A stretch of DNA of 64,000 nt from Deltaproteobacteria bacterium (GCA_016703535.1 JADJBV010000001.1:5446001-5510000), one strand, 5' to 3'; positions 12,056 through 21,121 are shown, counted from the stretch's first letter. Program-made: numbers and translations. The notes: generated from the sequence alone by a model not told the origin.

Positions 12056-12121
12056 GCGGGTCGATTGTCCCAGGAGCCAGGAGGGTTGTGCAATGGCCCC
12101 GATCCCGAGATCCTGCGGGCC

Positions 12122-13084
12122 GTGCTCCGCATCTTTGATGTCCCGATCGACCGCCCCGCCCACCAAGTCCATGACCCGGCCTTGATGCGGCCCCCGACCC
12201 ATGGCGCCAAACGGTGGATCGACCTGGAGGACCCGACCCACGACGAGCTGGAGGTGCTGCGGGAGCGGTTCGGCTTTCACGCGCTGGCGATCGAAGACTG
12301 CCGCAACCTGGACCAACGCCCCAAGGTGGAGGCCTACAGCGACAGCCTCTTTTTGGTGACCCAGAGCTTTCGATGCCCCAGCGAAGATCCGGGGAAGATC
12401 GAGCTCCTGGAGCTGCACGCCTTTTTGGGTGCCGATTTTTTGGTGACGGTCCACACCGGACCGATCTCCCAGGTTGAAGTCGTGCTGTCGCGTTTGTCTG
12501 CGGATCCCAGCCTCTCCAACAAGGGCGTGGACTTCATCTACTACCTGATCGCCGACCAGCTGGTAGACGCCAACTTCCCCATCTTGGACATCATCTCTGA
12601 CTCCCTGGAGGAGATCGAAGAGCACATCCTCCACAACCCAGAGCCGGAGCAGCTGCAGAAGATCTTCCGCCTGAAGCGCTCCTTGGTCTTGATGCGCCGG
12701 GTGTTGTCCCCCCAACGGGACGTCTTCGCTTTGTTGACCAAAGGTGGCGACGGGCGAGTCAGCGACCGGACCGCAGTCTACTTACGCGACGTCTACGATC
12801 ACCTGAGCCGAATCTACGAAGCCATCGACACCGTCAGAGATCTCTTGAGCAACGACGTCGACGCCTACCTTTCGGTCGCCTCCAACCGCACCAACGACAT
12901 CATGAAGCGGCTGACGATCATGAGCGCGATCTTCTTGCCCCTCACCTTCGTCACCGGCTTCTTTGGACAAAACTTCACTCACCTGCCCTTTGAGTCGACG
13001 GGGCTGATGGTGGTCATGTTGGTGCTCTGTGTGGTGATCCCCGGCGCGATGCTGTTTTGGTTCTCTCGATCTCGCTGGTTGTGA
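12122..13084 (+). CDS. CorA-family divalent cation transporter
   Basis: Inner-membrane channel of the CorA/MIT family (Mg2+, Co2+ or Zn2+). It has the long cytoplasmic alpha/beta and helical domain (WIDLEDPTHDEL near the start, LVLMRRVLSPQRDV, then a long helix ending in TNDIMKRLTIMSAIFLPLTF) and two C-terminal membrane helices. The pore-mouth signature, usually GMN, reads GQN here (GFFGQNF), as in some family members. The GTG at 12122 gives an N-terminus (LRIFDVPIDR) and total length (320) typical of CorA; an ATG at 12185 is possible. The C-terminus is the basic FWFSRSRWL. Confidence 0.85.
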   Translation: MLRIFDVPIDRPAHQVHDPALMRPPTHGAKRWIDLEDPTHDELEVLRERFGFHALAIEDCRNLDQRPKVEAYSDSLFLVTQSFRCPSEDPGKIELLELHAFLGADFLVTVHTGPISQVEVVLSRLSADPSLSNKGVDFIYYLIADQLVDANFPILDIISDSLEEIEEHILHNPEPEQLQKIFRLKRSLVLMRRVLSPQRDVFALLTKGGDGRVSDRTAVYLRDVYDHLSRIYEAIDTVRDLLSNDVDAYLSVASNRTNDIMKRLTIMSAIFLPLTFVTGFFGQNFTHLPFESTGLMVVMLVLCVVIPGAMLFWFSRSRWL

Positions 13085-13093
13085 GCCCGGGGC

Positions 13094-14131
13094 TCAATGG
13101 CCCGGGTGGTCCGGGTGTTCGCTCCCGGGTTCGGTCGGTGCGTTGCCCCCTTGATCGGGCCGGCGCCGCTCCTTGGCGACCCGGTTGGGGAGGCCAAACC
13201 GAGCCACACCCGGGGTCACTTCGGTTTCGGGCAGCTGCATCTGAGCGATGGTGTCCGGGTCGAGCGCGTTCTGGAGTTTGGCCCGGTCTTTGGCGGTACC
13301 GATCAGCTCCGCCATCACCAACTCTTGTTCGGTGCCGATCGCCTTCAGGTGGACTTTGCTCTTGAGGGCGGCGTCCAAGACCAAGTTGATCAAACGACGG
13401 GCCTCGGTCTCGACCTCCCGCACCAGCTCGACCCTGCGCCCCAACCCTTCCCAGCTGGCCGCCGCCGGCAACAAGGTGGTGACCTCGGCGGCCTTGCCCT
13501 CGAGGGCCTTGATCTCCTCTTCCATCGTCGCCAGTTGCTTGCGCTTGGCGGCGGCCCCACAGAAGCCAAACTGACTGGGCACCGTGTCGGGGCTGGTCCG
13601 AGCTTTGGGCTGCACCGGCTCGACCTTCACCGGCACTTGGTCGATCTCGGCCCGGCCCAACTCTAGGCGCCACCCTTTGCCCTTCTCCTGGACGATGGTC
13701 TCGATGCGCAAAAGCGGCGGGGCGGCCCACAAGATCCGCAGCTGGGCGATGGCGGCCGTTGGATCTTTGGTGGGGATGTTGATCACGAACAAGGTTTCGG
13801 TGGCCGCCGTGGGCCCTTGCGCCTCGCCGTCGGCGACCCGCACCGTGCGCTCGAAGGTCGCGCCCGGGATGGCCTTGATGCGCTCCTCCAAGGTGGCCTG
13901 CAGCTGCTCTTCACCCAGATCGAGGCCGAGCTCGGCCATCAACTTCTTGGTGTTGGCCTCCTTCTGGTTGGCCCGCTGGGAGACCCGCTCCCACAAGGTC
14001 GCTCGCCCCTTGACCGCCTGGGCGGCCCGCTGGGACTCGGTCAGCAGCTTGTCGAGTTCTTTACATTCTTCGGTCTCGGCGCAGCCCACGCCGAGGCCAA
14101 ACACCAACAAGCCCCAAAACAGTCGCTTCAT
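13094..14131 (-). CDS. Putative lipoprotein of unknown function
   Basis: 345 residues, with a clear lipoprotein signal (KRLFWGLLVFGLGVGC). The body is helical and charged, with a coiled-coil-like segment at residues ~20-90 (KELDKLLTESQRAAQ...) and another around KRKQLATMEEEIKALEGK. The C-terminal ~25 residues are a low-complexity basic, Pro/Gly-rich tail. No domain is recognised; helical lipoproteins of this shape are often periplasmic scaffolds. It follows dapD with a 4-bp overlap, so it is co-translated with it, although no link to lysine synthesis is evident. Confidence 0.75.
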   Translation of the reverse strand: MKRLFWGLLVFGLGVGCAETEECKELDKLLTESQRAAQAVKGRATLWERVSQRANQKEANTKKLMAELGLDLGEEQLQATLEERIKAIPGATFERTVRVADGEAQGPTAATETLFVINIPTKDPTAAIAQLRILWAAPPLLRIETIVQEKGKGWRLELGRAEIDQVPVKVEPVQPKARTSPDTVPSQFGFCGAAAKRKQLATMEEEIKALEGKAAEVTTLLPAAASWEGLGRRVELVREVETEARRLINLVLDAALKSKVHLKAIGTEQELVMAELIGTAKDRAKLQNALDPDTIAQMQLPETEVTPGVARFGLPNRVAKERRRPDQGGNAPTEPGSEHPDHPGH

Positions 14132-14979
14132 CGCAAGGCCTCTTCCAGCGCCGTCGAGGCGTTGGTCTTTTCGTCACGGTACTTGATGATCAAAGGGGTC
14201 GCGATCTGCAGGCCGTGTTCTTTGGCGAAGTCCCCGTGGGCGGGCCGGCTGCCTGGCACCACCACCGCCCCTGCCGGGATCTCCAGGGGTTGCTCGCCTT
14301 GGCGCTGCAAGATCTGGCCGCGGACCAGGTCGTAGACCTTGGTCGATCCATTCAGTAGAACGCCGGTGCCGATCACCGCCCGCTCCCGCACCACCGTGCC
14401 CTCGTAGAGGCCGGAGTTGCCGCCGACCATCACGTCGTCCTCGATGATCACGGGTAGGTTGCCCACCGGCTCCAACACCCCGCCGATCTGGACCCCGGCC
14501 GACAGGTGCACCCGCTTGCCGATCTGGGCGCAGGAGCCGACCAAAACGTGGCTGTCGATCATGGTGTCGGCGCCGACGTAGCTGCCGATGTTGACGTAGG
14601 AGGGCGGCATCACCACCACCCCTTCGGCCAGGTAGGCGCCGTCGCGGATCGAGGACCCGCCGGGCACCAGCCGCACCTTGTTGGTGATGTAGAGCTGGCG
14701 GGTCGGGACCGTCTGCTTGTCGAAGAAGTTGAAGCGGTTGTAGCCCTCTTGTTCGAGGAGTTGGCCCAGCCGGAAGCCGGCCAACACCGCCTTTTTGTAC
14801 CAAATGTTGACCCGCCACTGCCCGGTGGCAGGGTCCTTTTCGGCGCAGCGGATCAGCCCCAAGTTGGTGGCCTCTCGCAGCTCGGCGAAGAGGGCCCGAT
14901 CTTCGGGGACGTACTGATCGGCGGACTTCTCACCCAGTTCGGTGAGGAGCTCGATGAGCAGCTTGGTAGGCCGTGGCAT
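14128..14979 (-). CDS. dapD: Tetrahydrodipicolinate N-succinyltransferase
   Basis: Transfers succinyl from succinyl-CoA to tetrahydrodipicolinate in the succinylase branch of lysine/meso-diaminopimelate synthesis, feeding peptidoglycan. It has the DapD helical N-terminal domain and then a left-handed beta-helix of hexapeptide repeats (GAYLAEGVVVMPPSYVN, GADTMIDSHVLVGSCAQIGK, SAGVQIGGVLEP). The substrate loop NKVRLVPGGSSIRDGAYL is intact. 283 residues, close to the family's ~275. No other dap gene is in the window. Confidence 0.94.
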   Translation of the reverse strand: MPRPTKLLIELLTELGEKSADQYVPEDRALFAELREATNLGLIRCAEKDPATGQWRVNIWYKKAVLAGFRLGQLLEQEGYNRFNFFDKQTVPTRQLYITNKVRLVPGGSSIRDGAYLAEGVVVMPPSYVNIGSYVGADTMIDSHVLVGSCAQIGKRVHLSAGVQIGGVLEPVGNLPVIIEDDVMVGGNSGLYEGTVVRERAVIGTGVLLNGSTKVYDLVRGQILQRQGEQPLEIPAGAVVVPGSRPAHGDFAKEHGLQIATPLIIKYRDEKTNASTALEEALR

Positions 14980-15017
14980 GCGCCATGCTTAGGGCGCATC
15001 CATCGTGCCGGTCAAGC

Positions 15018-15536
15018 TCAGCGCAGGACGGTGATGCTCTCGAGGTAGACCGGATCGATCGGGCGATCGCCGCGATCGGTGGCCACGTTCTCGAGCTTCT
15101 TGACCACCTCCATGCCCTTCACGACCTCACCGAACACCGAGTGTTTGTTGTCGAGGTGAGGGGTAGGAACGGTGGTCAGGAAAAACTGGCTGCCGTTGGT
15201 GTTGGGGCCGGCGTTGGCCATGGAGAGGATCCCAGGCTTGTTGTGCCGCAGATCCGAGGCGAACTCGTCCTCGAAGCGGTAGCCCGGCCCACCGCGGCCC
15301 GAGCCCTCGGGATCACCACCTTGGAGCATGAAGCCCTTGATGATCCGGTGGAAGAGGATGTGCTTGTAGAGCGGCCCCGGCTTGCTCCAGGGGATGGTGC
15401 CCTCGGCGAGCCCTACGAAGTTGCCCACGGTCTTCGGCACCTTGTCCGAAAACAGCTTCACTTCGATGTCGCCCAGGCTGGTGTGGAGGATCGCGCCCTT
15501 GACGTCTTTGACGTCCGGAAACTCGGGTCTGGCCAT
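15018..15536 (-). CDS. Cyclophilin-type peptidyl-prolyl cis-trans isomerase
   Basis: Speeds cis-trans isomerisation of prolyl bonds during folding. It contains the cyclophilin core: VGNFVGLAEG, the catalytic-Arg segment FHRIIKGFMLQGGDPEGSGRGG, SMANAGPNTNGSQFFLTT and HSVFGEVVKGMEVV. At 172 residues it is a single-domain enzyme. No signal peptide is seen, so it should be cytoplasmic. It stands alone, 38 bases upstream of the dapD start. Confidence 0.93.
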   Translation of the reverse strand: MARPEFPDVKDVKGAILHTSLGDIEVKLFSDKVPKTVGNFVGLAEGTIPWSKPGPLYKHILFHRIIKGFMLQGGDPEGSGRGGPGYRFEDEFASDLRHNKPGILSMANAGPNTNGSQFFLTTVPTPHLDNKHSVFGEVVKGMEVVKKLENVATDRGDRPIDPVYLESITVLR

Positions 15537-15599
15537 AGGCGGACTTCCTAACCCGAGGCGGTCCCTGCTTCAAGCCACGTGCTAGGCTTCGGGCCCAAG

Positions 15600-16865
15600 A
15601 TGGCCGATCCCGCCCAGTCCCCTTCGGGCTTTCGGGAGCCTCGGCTCTACCACCTGGCCGCCCTGTCTTTTCCTGGGGCGATCCCGCTGGCGGTGGTGTT
15701 GACCACCCTCCCCGCCTGGTTGGCTGACCACCAGATCAAGGCCTCGGATATCGGACTTTTTTCCCTGGCGGGCTTGCCTTGGAGCCTGAAGTTCCTTTGG
15801 GCCCCCCTCCTGGATCGCTACCACCTCCCCTTCGGCGGGCGACGCCGGGGGTGGGTGATGGTGATGCAAGTTGCCTTGCTCTTTGCCATCTCGGCCATCG
15901 GCTTCATCGATCCGACCCGGACCAGCCTGGTGATCGGCATCGGCCTGGTGATCGCCTTTTTTTCCGCGACCCAAGACATCGCCATGGACGCCTACGCCGT
16001 CGAGTGGATGAGCAAGGCCCAACAAGGCCCGGGCAACTCGCTCCGGACCACCTTCTATCGGATCGGCATGTTGGTCGCCGGCGGAGCCGCCATCGCCGCC
16101 GCGGACGTGTTGCCCTGGCGGACGGTCTTCATCTTGATCGGCGCCGCCATGATCTTGGGCGTGCTGTTGACCGCCACGGCCTCGGAGCCGGTGGTCGAGA
16201 CCCAAAGCCCCAGCTCCTTCAAAGAGGCGATCATCGCCCCGATCCGGGCCTTCTTCGGCCGGCGCCAAGCCTTGGCCATCGCCGGCTTCGTGTTGCTCTA
16301 CAAGTTGGGCGACAACATGGCCCTCTCCATGACCTCACCCTTGTTCCTGCAACACCTGGGCGTGCCCAAGCTGGAGCTCGGCACCTTGCAGAAGACATTG
16401 GGCATGGGCGCCACCATCGTCGGCACCTTGATCGGCGGCGCCTCGATCGGCCGTTTGGGATTGGGCCGGGCCTTGTGGCTCTTTGGTTTTGGTCAGGCGA
16501 CGGTGAACGTGTTGTTCGCCGCCACCGCTTGGAGCCAGGGCTTCAGGCCCTTGATGTATTCGGCGATTGGGCTGGAGGCGGCGATGGCCGGCATGGGCAC
16601 CGCGGGCCTCCTCACCTTGATCACCCGGATCACCGAACGGCGCTACGCTGCGACTCAGTTTGCGCTCCTCACCAGCCTGATGGGCCTGGGCCGCACCTTC
16701 GCTGGGGTGCCCAGCGGTTATCTGGTGGAGTGGGTGGGTTATGAGCCGTTCTTTTTGATCACGGTGTTGGGCGGGCTCCCGGGCCTTTGGTGCTTGTCGC
16801 GCTTCGTGGCGTTTTCGGATCGGGTGGCGCAGGGCCTGGAGGCTCCGGCCACGGGACCTGCTTAA
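15600..16865 (+). CDS. AmpG-like MFS permease
   Basis: A 421-residue inner-membrane transporter of the major facilitator superfamily with about 12 hydrophobic helices. The first loop and helix 2 (LPWSLKFLWAPLLDRY) and helix 4 (FFSATQDIAMDAYAVEW) are the signatures of the AmpG/PAT subgroup, which imports anhydromuropeptides for cell-wall recycling or moves acetyl-CoA-like solutes; the exact substrate cannot be told. I chose the ATG at 15600; a GTG at 15579 is possible. Its stop (TAA) overlaps the stop of the convergent lipoprotein gene by 3 bases. Confidence 0.85.
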   Translation: MADPAQSPSGFREPRLYHLAALSFPGAIPLAVVLTTLPAWLADHQIKASDIGLFSLAGLPWSLKFLWAPLLDRYHLPFGGRRRGWVMVMQVALLFAISAIGFIDPTRTSLVIGIGLVIAFFSATQDIAMDAYAVEWMSKAQQGPGNSLRTTFYRIGMLVAGGAAIAAADVLPWRTVFILIGAAMILGVLLTATASEPVVETQSPSSFKEAIIAPIRAFFGRRQALAIAGFVLLYKLGDNMALSMTSPLFLQHLGVPKLELGTLQKTLGMGATIVGTLIGGASIGRLGLGRALWLFGFGQATVNVLFAATAWSQGFRPLMYSAIGLEAAMAGMGTAGLLTLITRITERRYAATQFALLTSLMGLGRTFAGVPSGYLVEWVGYEPFFLITVLGGLPGLWCLSRFVAFSDRVAQGLEAPATGPA

Positions 16866-18466
16866 TACGCGCCAAACCAGCGGAGGCGTGGGGAGGCCGT
16901 GGGTGTGCCCCAGCACATCACCACCACGTCGTCCCGCTGGTCGCCGTCGACGTCGACCAACTTCCAATTGCGGTGGAGGGTGCAGCCTTCATCCGCCACC
17001 ACCAGGCCCGCCCGATCCGCGAGGATCCCTCCGGCCGAAGCCCCGAACCAGAGGTGCACCTCCCCAACGCCGTAGAGCACCGCCAGATCTTCAGCTTGGT
17101 CCCCATCCAAGTCTCCGATCTCCGCCTTCCGTGGATCGAGGGGTGCGGCCCGGGCTGGGAGTCGCTGGGGTTCGAGCTCGATCGCGCCGGCCGTGTACTC
17201 CTCTTGGGTGAGATCCTGCGGCGCACCAGGGACCACGCGCACGATGCCGGGGTCATCAAAACTCCCGCCCCCCAAGCTCTTGGCCGCCACCACCACCAGA
17301 TCCTCGTACCCGGCGCAGCTGTCGTCCCCCGGCCGGGGACAACTCAGTTGGCCCTTGGTCACGTGCCGGACCGGCACCAAGTCGCCGACCCGCTGGGGTT
17401 GGCCACAGACCAAGGCCGCCTCCCCGTCCCCCCGGAGTTGGGCGTATTTCAGGAACATCCCCCCAGGGGCCCCGAGGGCGAGATCCAGGGCCCGGGTCGA
17501 GGCCGGCTCACCCACTCCATTCAGTAGACCGCCGAAGTTCAGCACCGCAAAGCTGGTGGGTGCCTGGGCGAAGCGGCCACACTCACACCCCTGGGGGAGG
17601 TAAAGGGGCTGGCCCGGGGCCCGGCTGGCCAACCCCAAGGCCGAAGAGCGGTAGGTGACCACCGGGAGATCGCTGGAGGTGGTGGCGATCAGATCGGTGT
17701 AGCCGTCGTGATCGACGTCGGCCACCTCCAGGCTCACCTCGGTGCCAAACTCCACCTTGAGCTGGCAGCCGCACCCAGGTGGGCTCTGTTCGGCGAGCGG
17801 ATCTCCACACGAGGCCAGGGACGGGTTCTCGAATACGCAGCGCCGATCGGCGCAAGGGGCACCCTCGGGACACGCCCATTGTTCGGTGCAGACCTCACCT
17901 TGGCCGCACTCATCGCCGACGGGACAAAACACCTGGCTCCCGCACAGCCAGTTCCGGCACACCTCCTCGAGGGGACCGGGCGTTGCGTTGGTCGTGCGAT
18001 CGTGGGGCAACAAGGTCCGGGCCGTCGGATCCCAATCGTAGAGACGCAGGTACAGGCGATTGGCGGGATTGCTGGTGGCGACCACCAAAACCGGGCGGCT
18101 CGGATCGCCCGGCGAATATTCGAAGGCCAAGATCTGCCGGCCGTCTTCGTTCGGGAGATCGAGGCGCAAAGCGACCGTCGCGCTTTCGGTGTCGATGACC
18201 AACACGGTGGCGTTGGTGTTCGCCTCGTTGTTGGCCAAGACCACCGTCCACTCGACGCCAGGCGTGGGACCCGGGAGTTTGGCCATGCCCACCAACTCTT
18301 CGACGTCCAAGTTCATCTCTCCCCTCAGTGCATAGGGCGGCACCCGAGGCCCCCCCGCATCACCACCGCCGGCGTCGTTCGTACCGGCGTCCCCCAAGAC
18401 CTCCAGCACGGGCTCCCGGTAGGTGCAGGCGGCGGCCAAAAACGACAGGCAAGCGATGGTGCGCAT
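16862..18466 (-). CDS. VCBS/FG-GAP-type lipoprotein with Cys-rich insert
   Basis: 534 residues from the ATG at 18466; alternative ATGs at 18472 and 18481 add a few residues. The signal peptide ends in LAAAC, then comes a short Asp/Gly linker (DAGTNDAGGGDAGG). A Cys-rich segment at ~residues 160-225 (CRNWLCGSQVFC, DECGQGEVC) precedes repeats of the type EVADVDHDGYTDLIA, EIGDLDGDQAEDLAV and LVDVDGDQRDDVVV. These are Ca2+-binding FG-GAP/VCBS blades of a beta-propeller. Probably a surface lipoprotein; ligand unknown. Confidence 0.82.
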   Translation of the reverse strand: MRTIACLSFLAAACTYREPVLEVLGDAGTNDAGGGDAGGPRVPPYALRGEMNLDVEELVGMAKLPGPTPGVEWTVVLANNEANTNATVLVIDTESATVALRLDLPNEDGRQILAFEYSPGDPSRPVLVVATSNPANRLYLRLYDWDPTARTLLPHDRTTNATPGPLEEVCRNWLCGSQVFCPVGDECGQGEVCTEQWACPEGAPCADRRCVFENPSLASCGDPLAEQSPPGCGCQLKVEFGTEVSLEVADVDHDGYTDLIATTSSDLPVVTYRSSALGLASRAPGQPLYLPQGCECGRFAQAPTSFAVLNFGGLLNGVGEPASTRALDLALGAPGGMFLKYAQLRGDGEAALVCGQPQRVGDLVPVRHVTKGQLSCPRPGDDSCAGYEDLVVVAAKSLGGGSFDDPGIVRVVPGAPQDLTQEEYTAGAIELEPQRLPARAAPLDPRKAEIGDLDGDQAEDLAVLYGVGEVHLWFGASAGGILADRAGLVVADEGCTLHRNWKLVDVDGDQRDDVVVMCWGTPTASPRLRWFGAY

Positions 18467-18503
18467 GGACATCGCCCACAAAGGGCCGCCACCCGGGGAA
18501 AGT

Positions 18504-18538
18504 GGCTCACGCTATTTTTTCACTTTCGGGTGAGCCAA
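18504..18538. promoter_or_regulatory. 8-bp inverted repeat upstream of the ECF sigma gene
   Basis: TGGCTCAC (18504-18511) and GTGAGCCA (18531-18538) form a perfect inverted repeat around a 19-base AT-rich centre with a run of T. AAAGTGG also appears as a direct repeat at the outer edges (18500-18506 and 18538-18544). It lies between the divergent lipoprotein and the sigma gene, 36 bases before the sigma start. It may be an operator, or a hairpin in the leader. Confidence 0.5.
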
Positions 18539-18573
18539 AGTGGAGGCCTGGTGGCCCAGTAGGAGGAGCAAGG

Positions 18574-19194
18574 ATGTGTGCCCTGGCCCGCCACCGCGCC
18601 GAGCCCCTGGAGCCGGGGGTACTCCGAACTCCTACCTCGTCCCTCCCCGACGACGGGGCCTTGGTGGAGCGGGCCCTTTCGGGCGATCGCTGGGCCGAAG
18701 AGGCCCTCTACGCCCGGCACGCCGCGGAGGTTTTGTTGTTGGCGACTCGGCTCCTCCGCCACCAAGCCGACGCCGAAGACGTGGTGCAAGACGCCTTCTT
18801 GACGGCCTTCACCGAACTCGATCGATTGCGAGCCAAAGACGCCTTTCGCCTGTGGCTGCTGCGGATCACCGTGCGCAAGGTGCATCGGCGTTTTCGGCGG
18901 CGCACTCTGCTCCGTTGGTTGGGGCTGGGCCAAAGCGACGATCGCTTGACCCTCGAAGATCTGGCTGCCCCGACCGCCAGCCCCGAGCTCAAGGCCGAAC
19001 TCGCTTGGTTGGATCGAGGCCTCGCCCAGTTGGCGCCGGCGGATCGGATCGCCTGGAGTTTGCGCCACGTGGAAGGGGCGCGTTTGGCCGAGGTCGCGAT
19101 CGCTTGTGAATGTTCCTTGGCCACGGCCAAGCGGAGGATCGCCCGGGCCGAGGCGGCGTTGGGGCTGGTGGCGGCGGAGGATGACGATGAGTGA
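18574..19194 (+). CDS. ECF-type RNA polymerase sigma factor
   Basis: 206-residue alternative sigma factor. Sigma region 2 covers ~residues 35-100 (LRHQADAEDVVQDAFLTAF, then AFRLWLLRITVRKVHRRFRR) and region 4 is near the C-terminus (LAPADRIAWSLRHVEGARLAEVAIACECSLATAKRRIARA). The ATG at 18574 has an excellent AGGAGG eight bases upstream, which settles the start although the frame is open much further back. The next gene starts inside its last codons. ECF sigmas normally respond to envelope signals and regulate their own operon. Confidence 0.92.
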   Translation: MCALARHRAEPLEPGVLRTPTSSLPDDGALVERALSGDRWAEEALYARHAAEVLLLATRLLRHQADAEDVVQDAFLTAFTELDRLRAKDAFRLWLLRITVRKVHRRFRRRTLLRWLGLGQSDDRLTLEDLAAPTASPELKAELAWLDRGLAQLAPADRIAWSLRHVEGARLAEVAIACECSLATAKRRIARAEAALGLVAAEDDDE

Positions 19195-20239
19195 ACAAAC
19201 GCCGTTACCTCGGCCGATCCGACAGGTGTTGCAGGATCAGGTCGAGCCCACCCAAGTGGCCCGGGTCTGGCGAAAGGTCGACGCCGGTCGTCACCGAAGG
19301 GCCGATCGTTCGCCGTGGATTTGGGCCTTGGCCGCCGGGATGACCGCGGGGTCGCTCCTGATCTTGATCCAAAGGCACACCCCCTTGGCGCCGGAGCTGA
19401 AGGTCGCGGCGCCGCCGATCGTCGCGGAGATGCCCGGGCCTCGGCCTCCAGAGCCCATCCCGGAAGCCCCTCCTCCGCCGACCCAAGAACGCCCCGCGGT
19501 GTGGTGGTCGCCCGCCAGCTTGGCCGAGGTCACGAGTGATCGACCCGAGCGGATCGCGATCCGTTTGACCCAAGGAGAGCTGGAGTTGCGGCTGTTGCCG
19601 ACGCCCCGGGTGGTCGAGGTCGACTGCGGTTGGGCCAAGGTGATCAGCCTGGGCGCTCGGGCCAAGGTGGAGCGCGATCGGCAGCGGGTGATGATCGCGG
19701 TGGAAGAAGGTGAGGTGCGAATTGAACGTCCCGGTGAGGCGCCTCAGATCTTGCGAGGCCCGGCGATCCTGCGGGTGGCCCGGCCGACGCCCGCGGATCC
19801 CGAGGTGAACGAAGCCGCGGCGCCCGAGCCCCCGCCCGCGGTTGCCCCAAAAACAGAATCGTCTCCCTCCCCCGATCAACTTTTGGCCGACGCCGATTCG
19901 GCCCGGCAGGCCGGAGATGACCTCCAGGCGATCGGGCTGCTCACCACCTTGATCGATCGCTACCCGGACGATCCGCGCCGGTCGGTGGCCTCTTTCACCC
20001 GAGGGCGCCTCGAGTTTGATCGCCTGCAAGATCCAAAGGCCGCCGCCCGCTCTTTCGCCTTGGCCCTTCAGCTCGGTTTGCCCGCCGCCCTGGTGGACGA
20101 CGGTTGGCGTCGCTTCGTCGCGGCCCTCGAGGCTTCCGGCGCCTGGGCCGAGGCTGAAGTTGCCCGAGCTGAATACCAAGCCCTGTTCCCGAAGAAGCCG
20201 CCGCTGCCGGCCTTGACCCCCGGTGCGCCGCGCCCGTGA
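19187..20239 (+). CDS. FecR-like membrane regulator with C-terminal TPR region
   Basis: 350 residues, starting at the ATG that overlaps the end of the sigma gene by 8 bp. It has a short cytoplasmic N-terminus, one membrane helix at ~residues 45-62 (WIWALAAGMTAGSLLILI), a Pro-rich spacer, a FecR-type beta domain at ~105-200 (VEVDCGWAKVISLGARAKVERD, VAVEEGEVRI-like strands), then a TPR-like helical region (SARQAGDDLQAIGLLTTLIDRYPDDP). FecR proteins carry signals across the membrane to ECF sigmas, so this is the likely partner of the preceding sigma. The usual anti-sigma zinc motif was not seen. Confidence 0.82.
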   Translation: MSEQTPLPRPIRQVLQDQVEPTQVARVWRKVDAGRHRRADRSPWIWALAAGMTAGSLLILIQRHTPLAPELKVAAPPIVAEMPGPRPPEPIPEAPPPPTQERPAVWWSPASLAEVTSDRPERIAIRLTQGELELRLLPTPRVVEVDCGWAKVISLGARAKVERDRQRVMIAVEEGEVRIERPGEAPQILRGPAILRVARPTPADPEVNEAAAPEPPPAVAPKTESSPSPDQLLADADSARQAGDDLQAIGLLTTLIDRYPDDPRRSVASFTRGRLEFDRLQDPKAAARSFALALQLGLPAALVDDGWRRFVAALEASGAWAEAEVARAEYQALFPKKPPLPALTPGAPRP

Positions 20240-21117
20240 TCGCCGCTTGGGTGATCGGGGCGCTGTTGCCCGCAGCCCTGGAGATCGAAGGCCCCCCTTG
20301 TCGTCCGCCCTGGTTCGACGAGGCCCAACTCCTGGGCCTGTTGGCCCTCGAGACCTCCTCGACCGCGGTGGAGCGCTTGATCTTGGAGTCCCCCGACTGC
20401 GCGACGGCACCCCACACCATCCGGGTCCGTTGGGTGCGGCCGGCTTTTCCCGATCGCGAACGCCTGGTGCCCCTGGCCGAGCTCGATGAGCGGGTGCGCC
20501 TGCGGGTCTTGGCCTTGGTGATCGCCGAGATGTTCGCCGATCCGGGCCTGTTGCCGGCACCCACTCCGCCCGTCGTCCAAGGGCGACCGACCCCACCCGC
20601 TGTCGAAGCCCCACGCGCCCCCGTCGGCCACCTCAGCTTGAGCCTGCGGCACTTCCCGAGTGGGGCCACAACTTTGTATGGCGGCCGCATCGGCTACTGG
20701 CCCTTGAGGGACCTGTTCCCCCTCGGCGTCGAGTTGGGCCTGGAGACCGGCGCCAACCAAGGGGGCCTCGGTCGGGCCCGGGTGTTGTTGGCCAGCGTGG
20801 CGATCCGCAGCGAACTGCGCTGGGAACGCCAAGGTTGGGCGGTCAGCCTGGGGCCACGGGTGGAGGCGGGCGCGGCCTTTATCTCGGGTCAGGCCGAACG
20901 CAGCGACGTCCGACCCCGGAGCGTGCGCGACCTGGTGATCTTGAGTGATCTGAGCGCCCGCTTGGCCGTCGGGTTGGCCCCGGAGTTGTGGCTGATCGCC
21001 GAGGTGGCCTTGGGCTGGGCTTTGCGCGGTCTGGCGGGCACCGCGGCGGAGCTGGATCTGGTCGGTGTTTTTGGGCCCTACGGCGGCATGAACCTGGGGG
21101 TCGCCGCGGCGTGGTGA
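20236..21117 (+). CDS. Putative outer-membrane beta-barrel protein of the sigma operon
   Basis: 293 residues from a GTG that overlaps the previous stop by 4 bp (GTGA). The N-terminus (AAWVIGALLPAALEIEG) is hydrophobic like a signal peptide. The first half is a mixed domain; the second half (from HLSLSLRHFPSG) is a series of amphipathic strands (RIGYWPL, VELGLETGANQ, LASVAIRSELRWE, VSLGPRVEAGAAF) that ends in NLGVAAAW, which fits an eight- to ten-strand barrel. No specific family. Third gene of the ECF sigma-FecR unit, so a candidate target or sensor of that pathway. Confidence 0.7.
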   Translation: MIAAWVIGALLPAALEIEGPPCRPPWFDEAQLLGLLALETSSTAVERLILESPDCATAPHTIRVRWVRPAFPDRERLVPLAELDERVRLRVLALVIAEMFADPGLLPAPTPPVVQGRPTPPAVEAPRAPVGHLSLSLRHFPSGATTLYGGRIGYWPLRDLFPLGVELGLETGANQGGLGRARVLLASVAIRSELRWERQGWAVSLGPRVEAGAAFISGQAERSDVRPRSVRDLVILSDLSARLAVGLAPELWLIAEVALGWALRGLAGTAAELDLVGVFGPYGGMNLGVAAAW

Positions 21118-21121
21118 ACAC

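Noticed and set aside
11753..12121. CorA-like gene starting at 11753
   Set aside because: This part is antisense to the first lipoprotein paralogue and has no CorA similarity; the family N-terminus begins at 12122.
13084..13099. GC-rich palindrome after the CorA-like gene as a terminator
   Set aside because: The TGAGCCCGGGGCTCA dyad is short and lacks a T run; it may only be chance in GC-rich sequence at a convergent junction.
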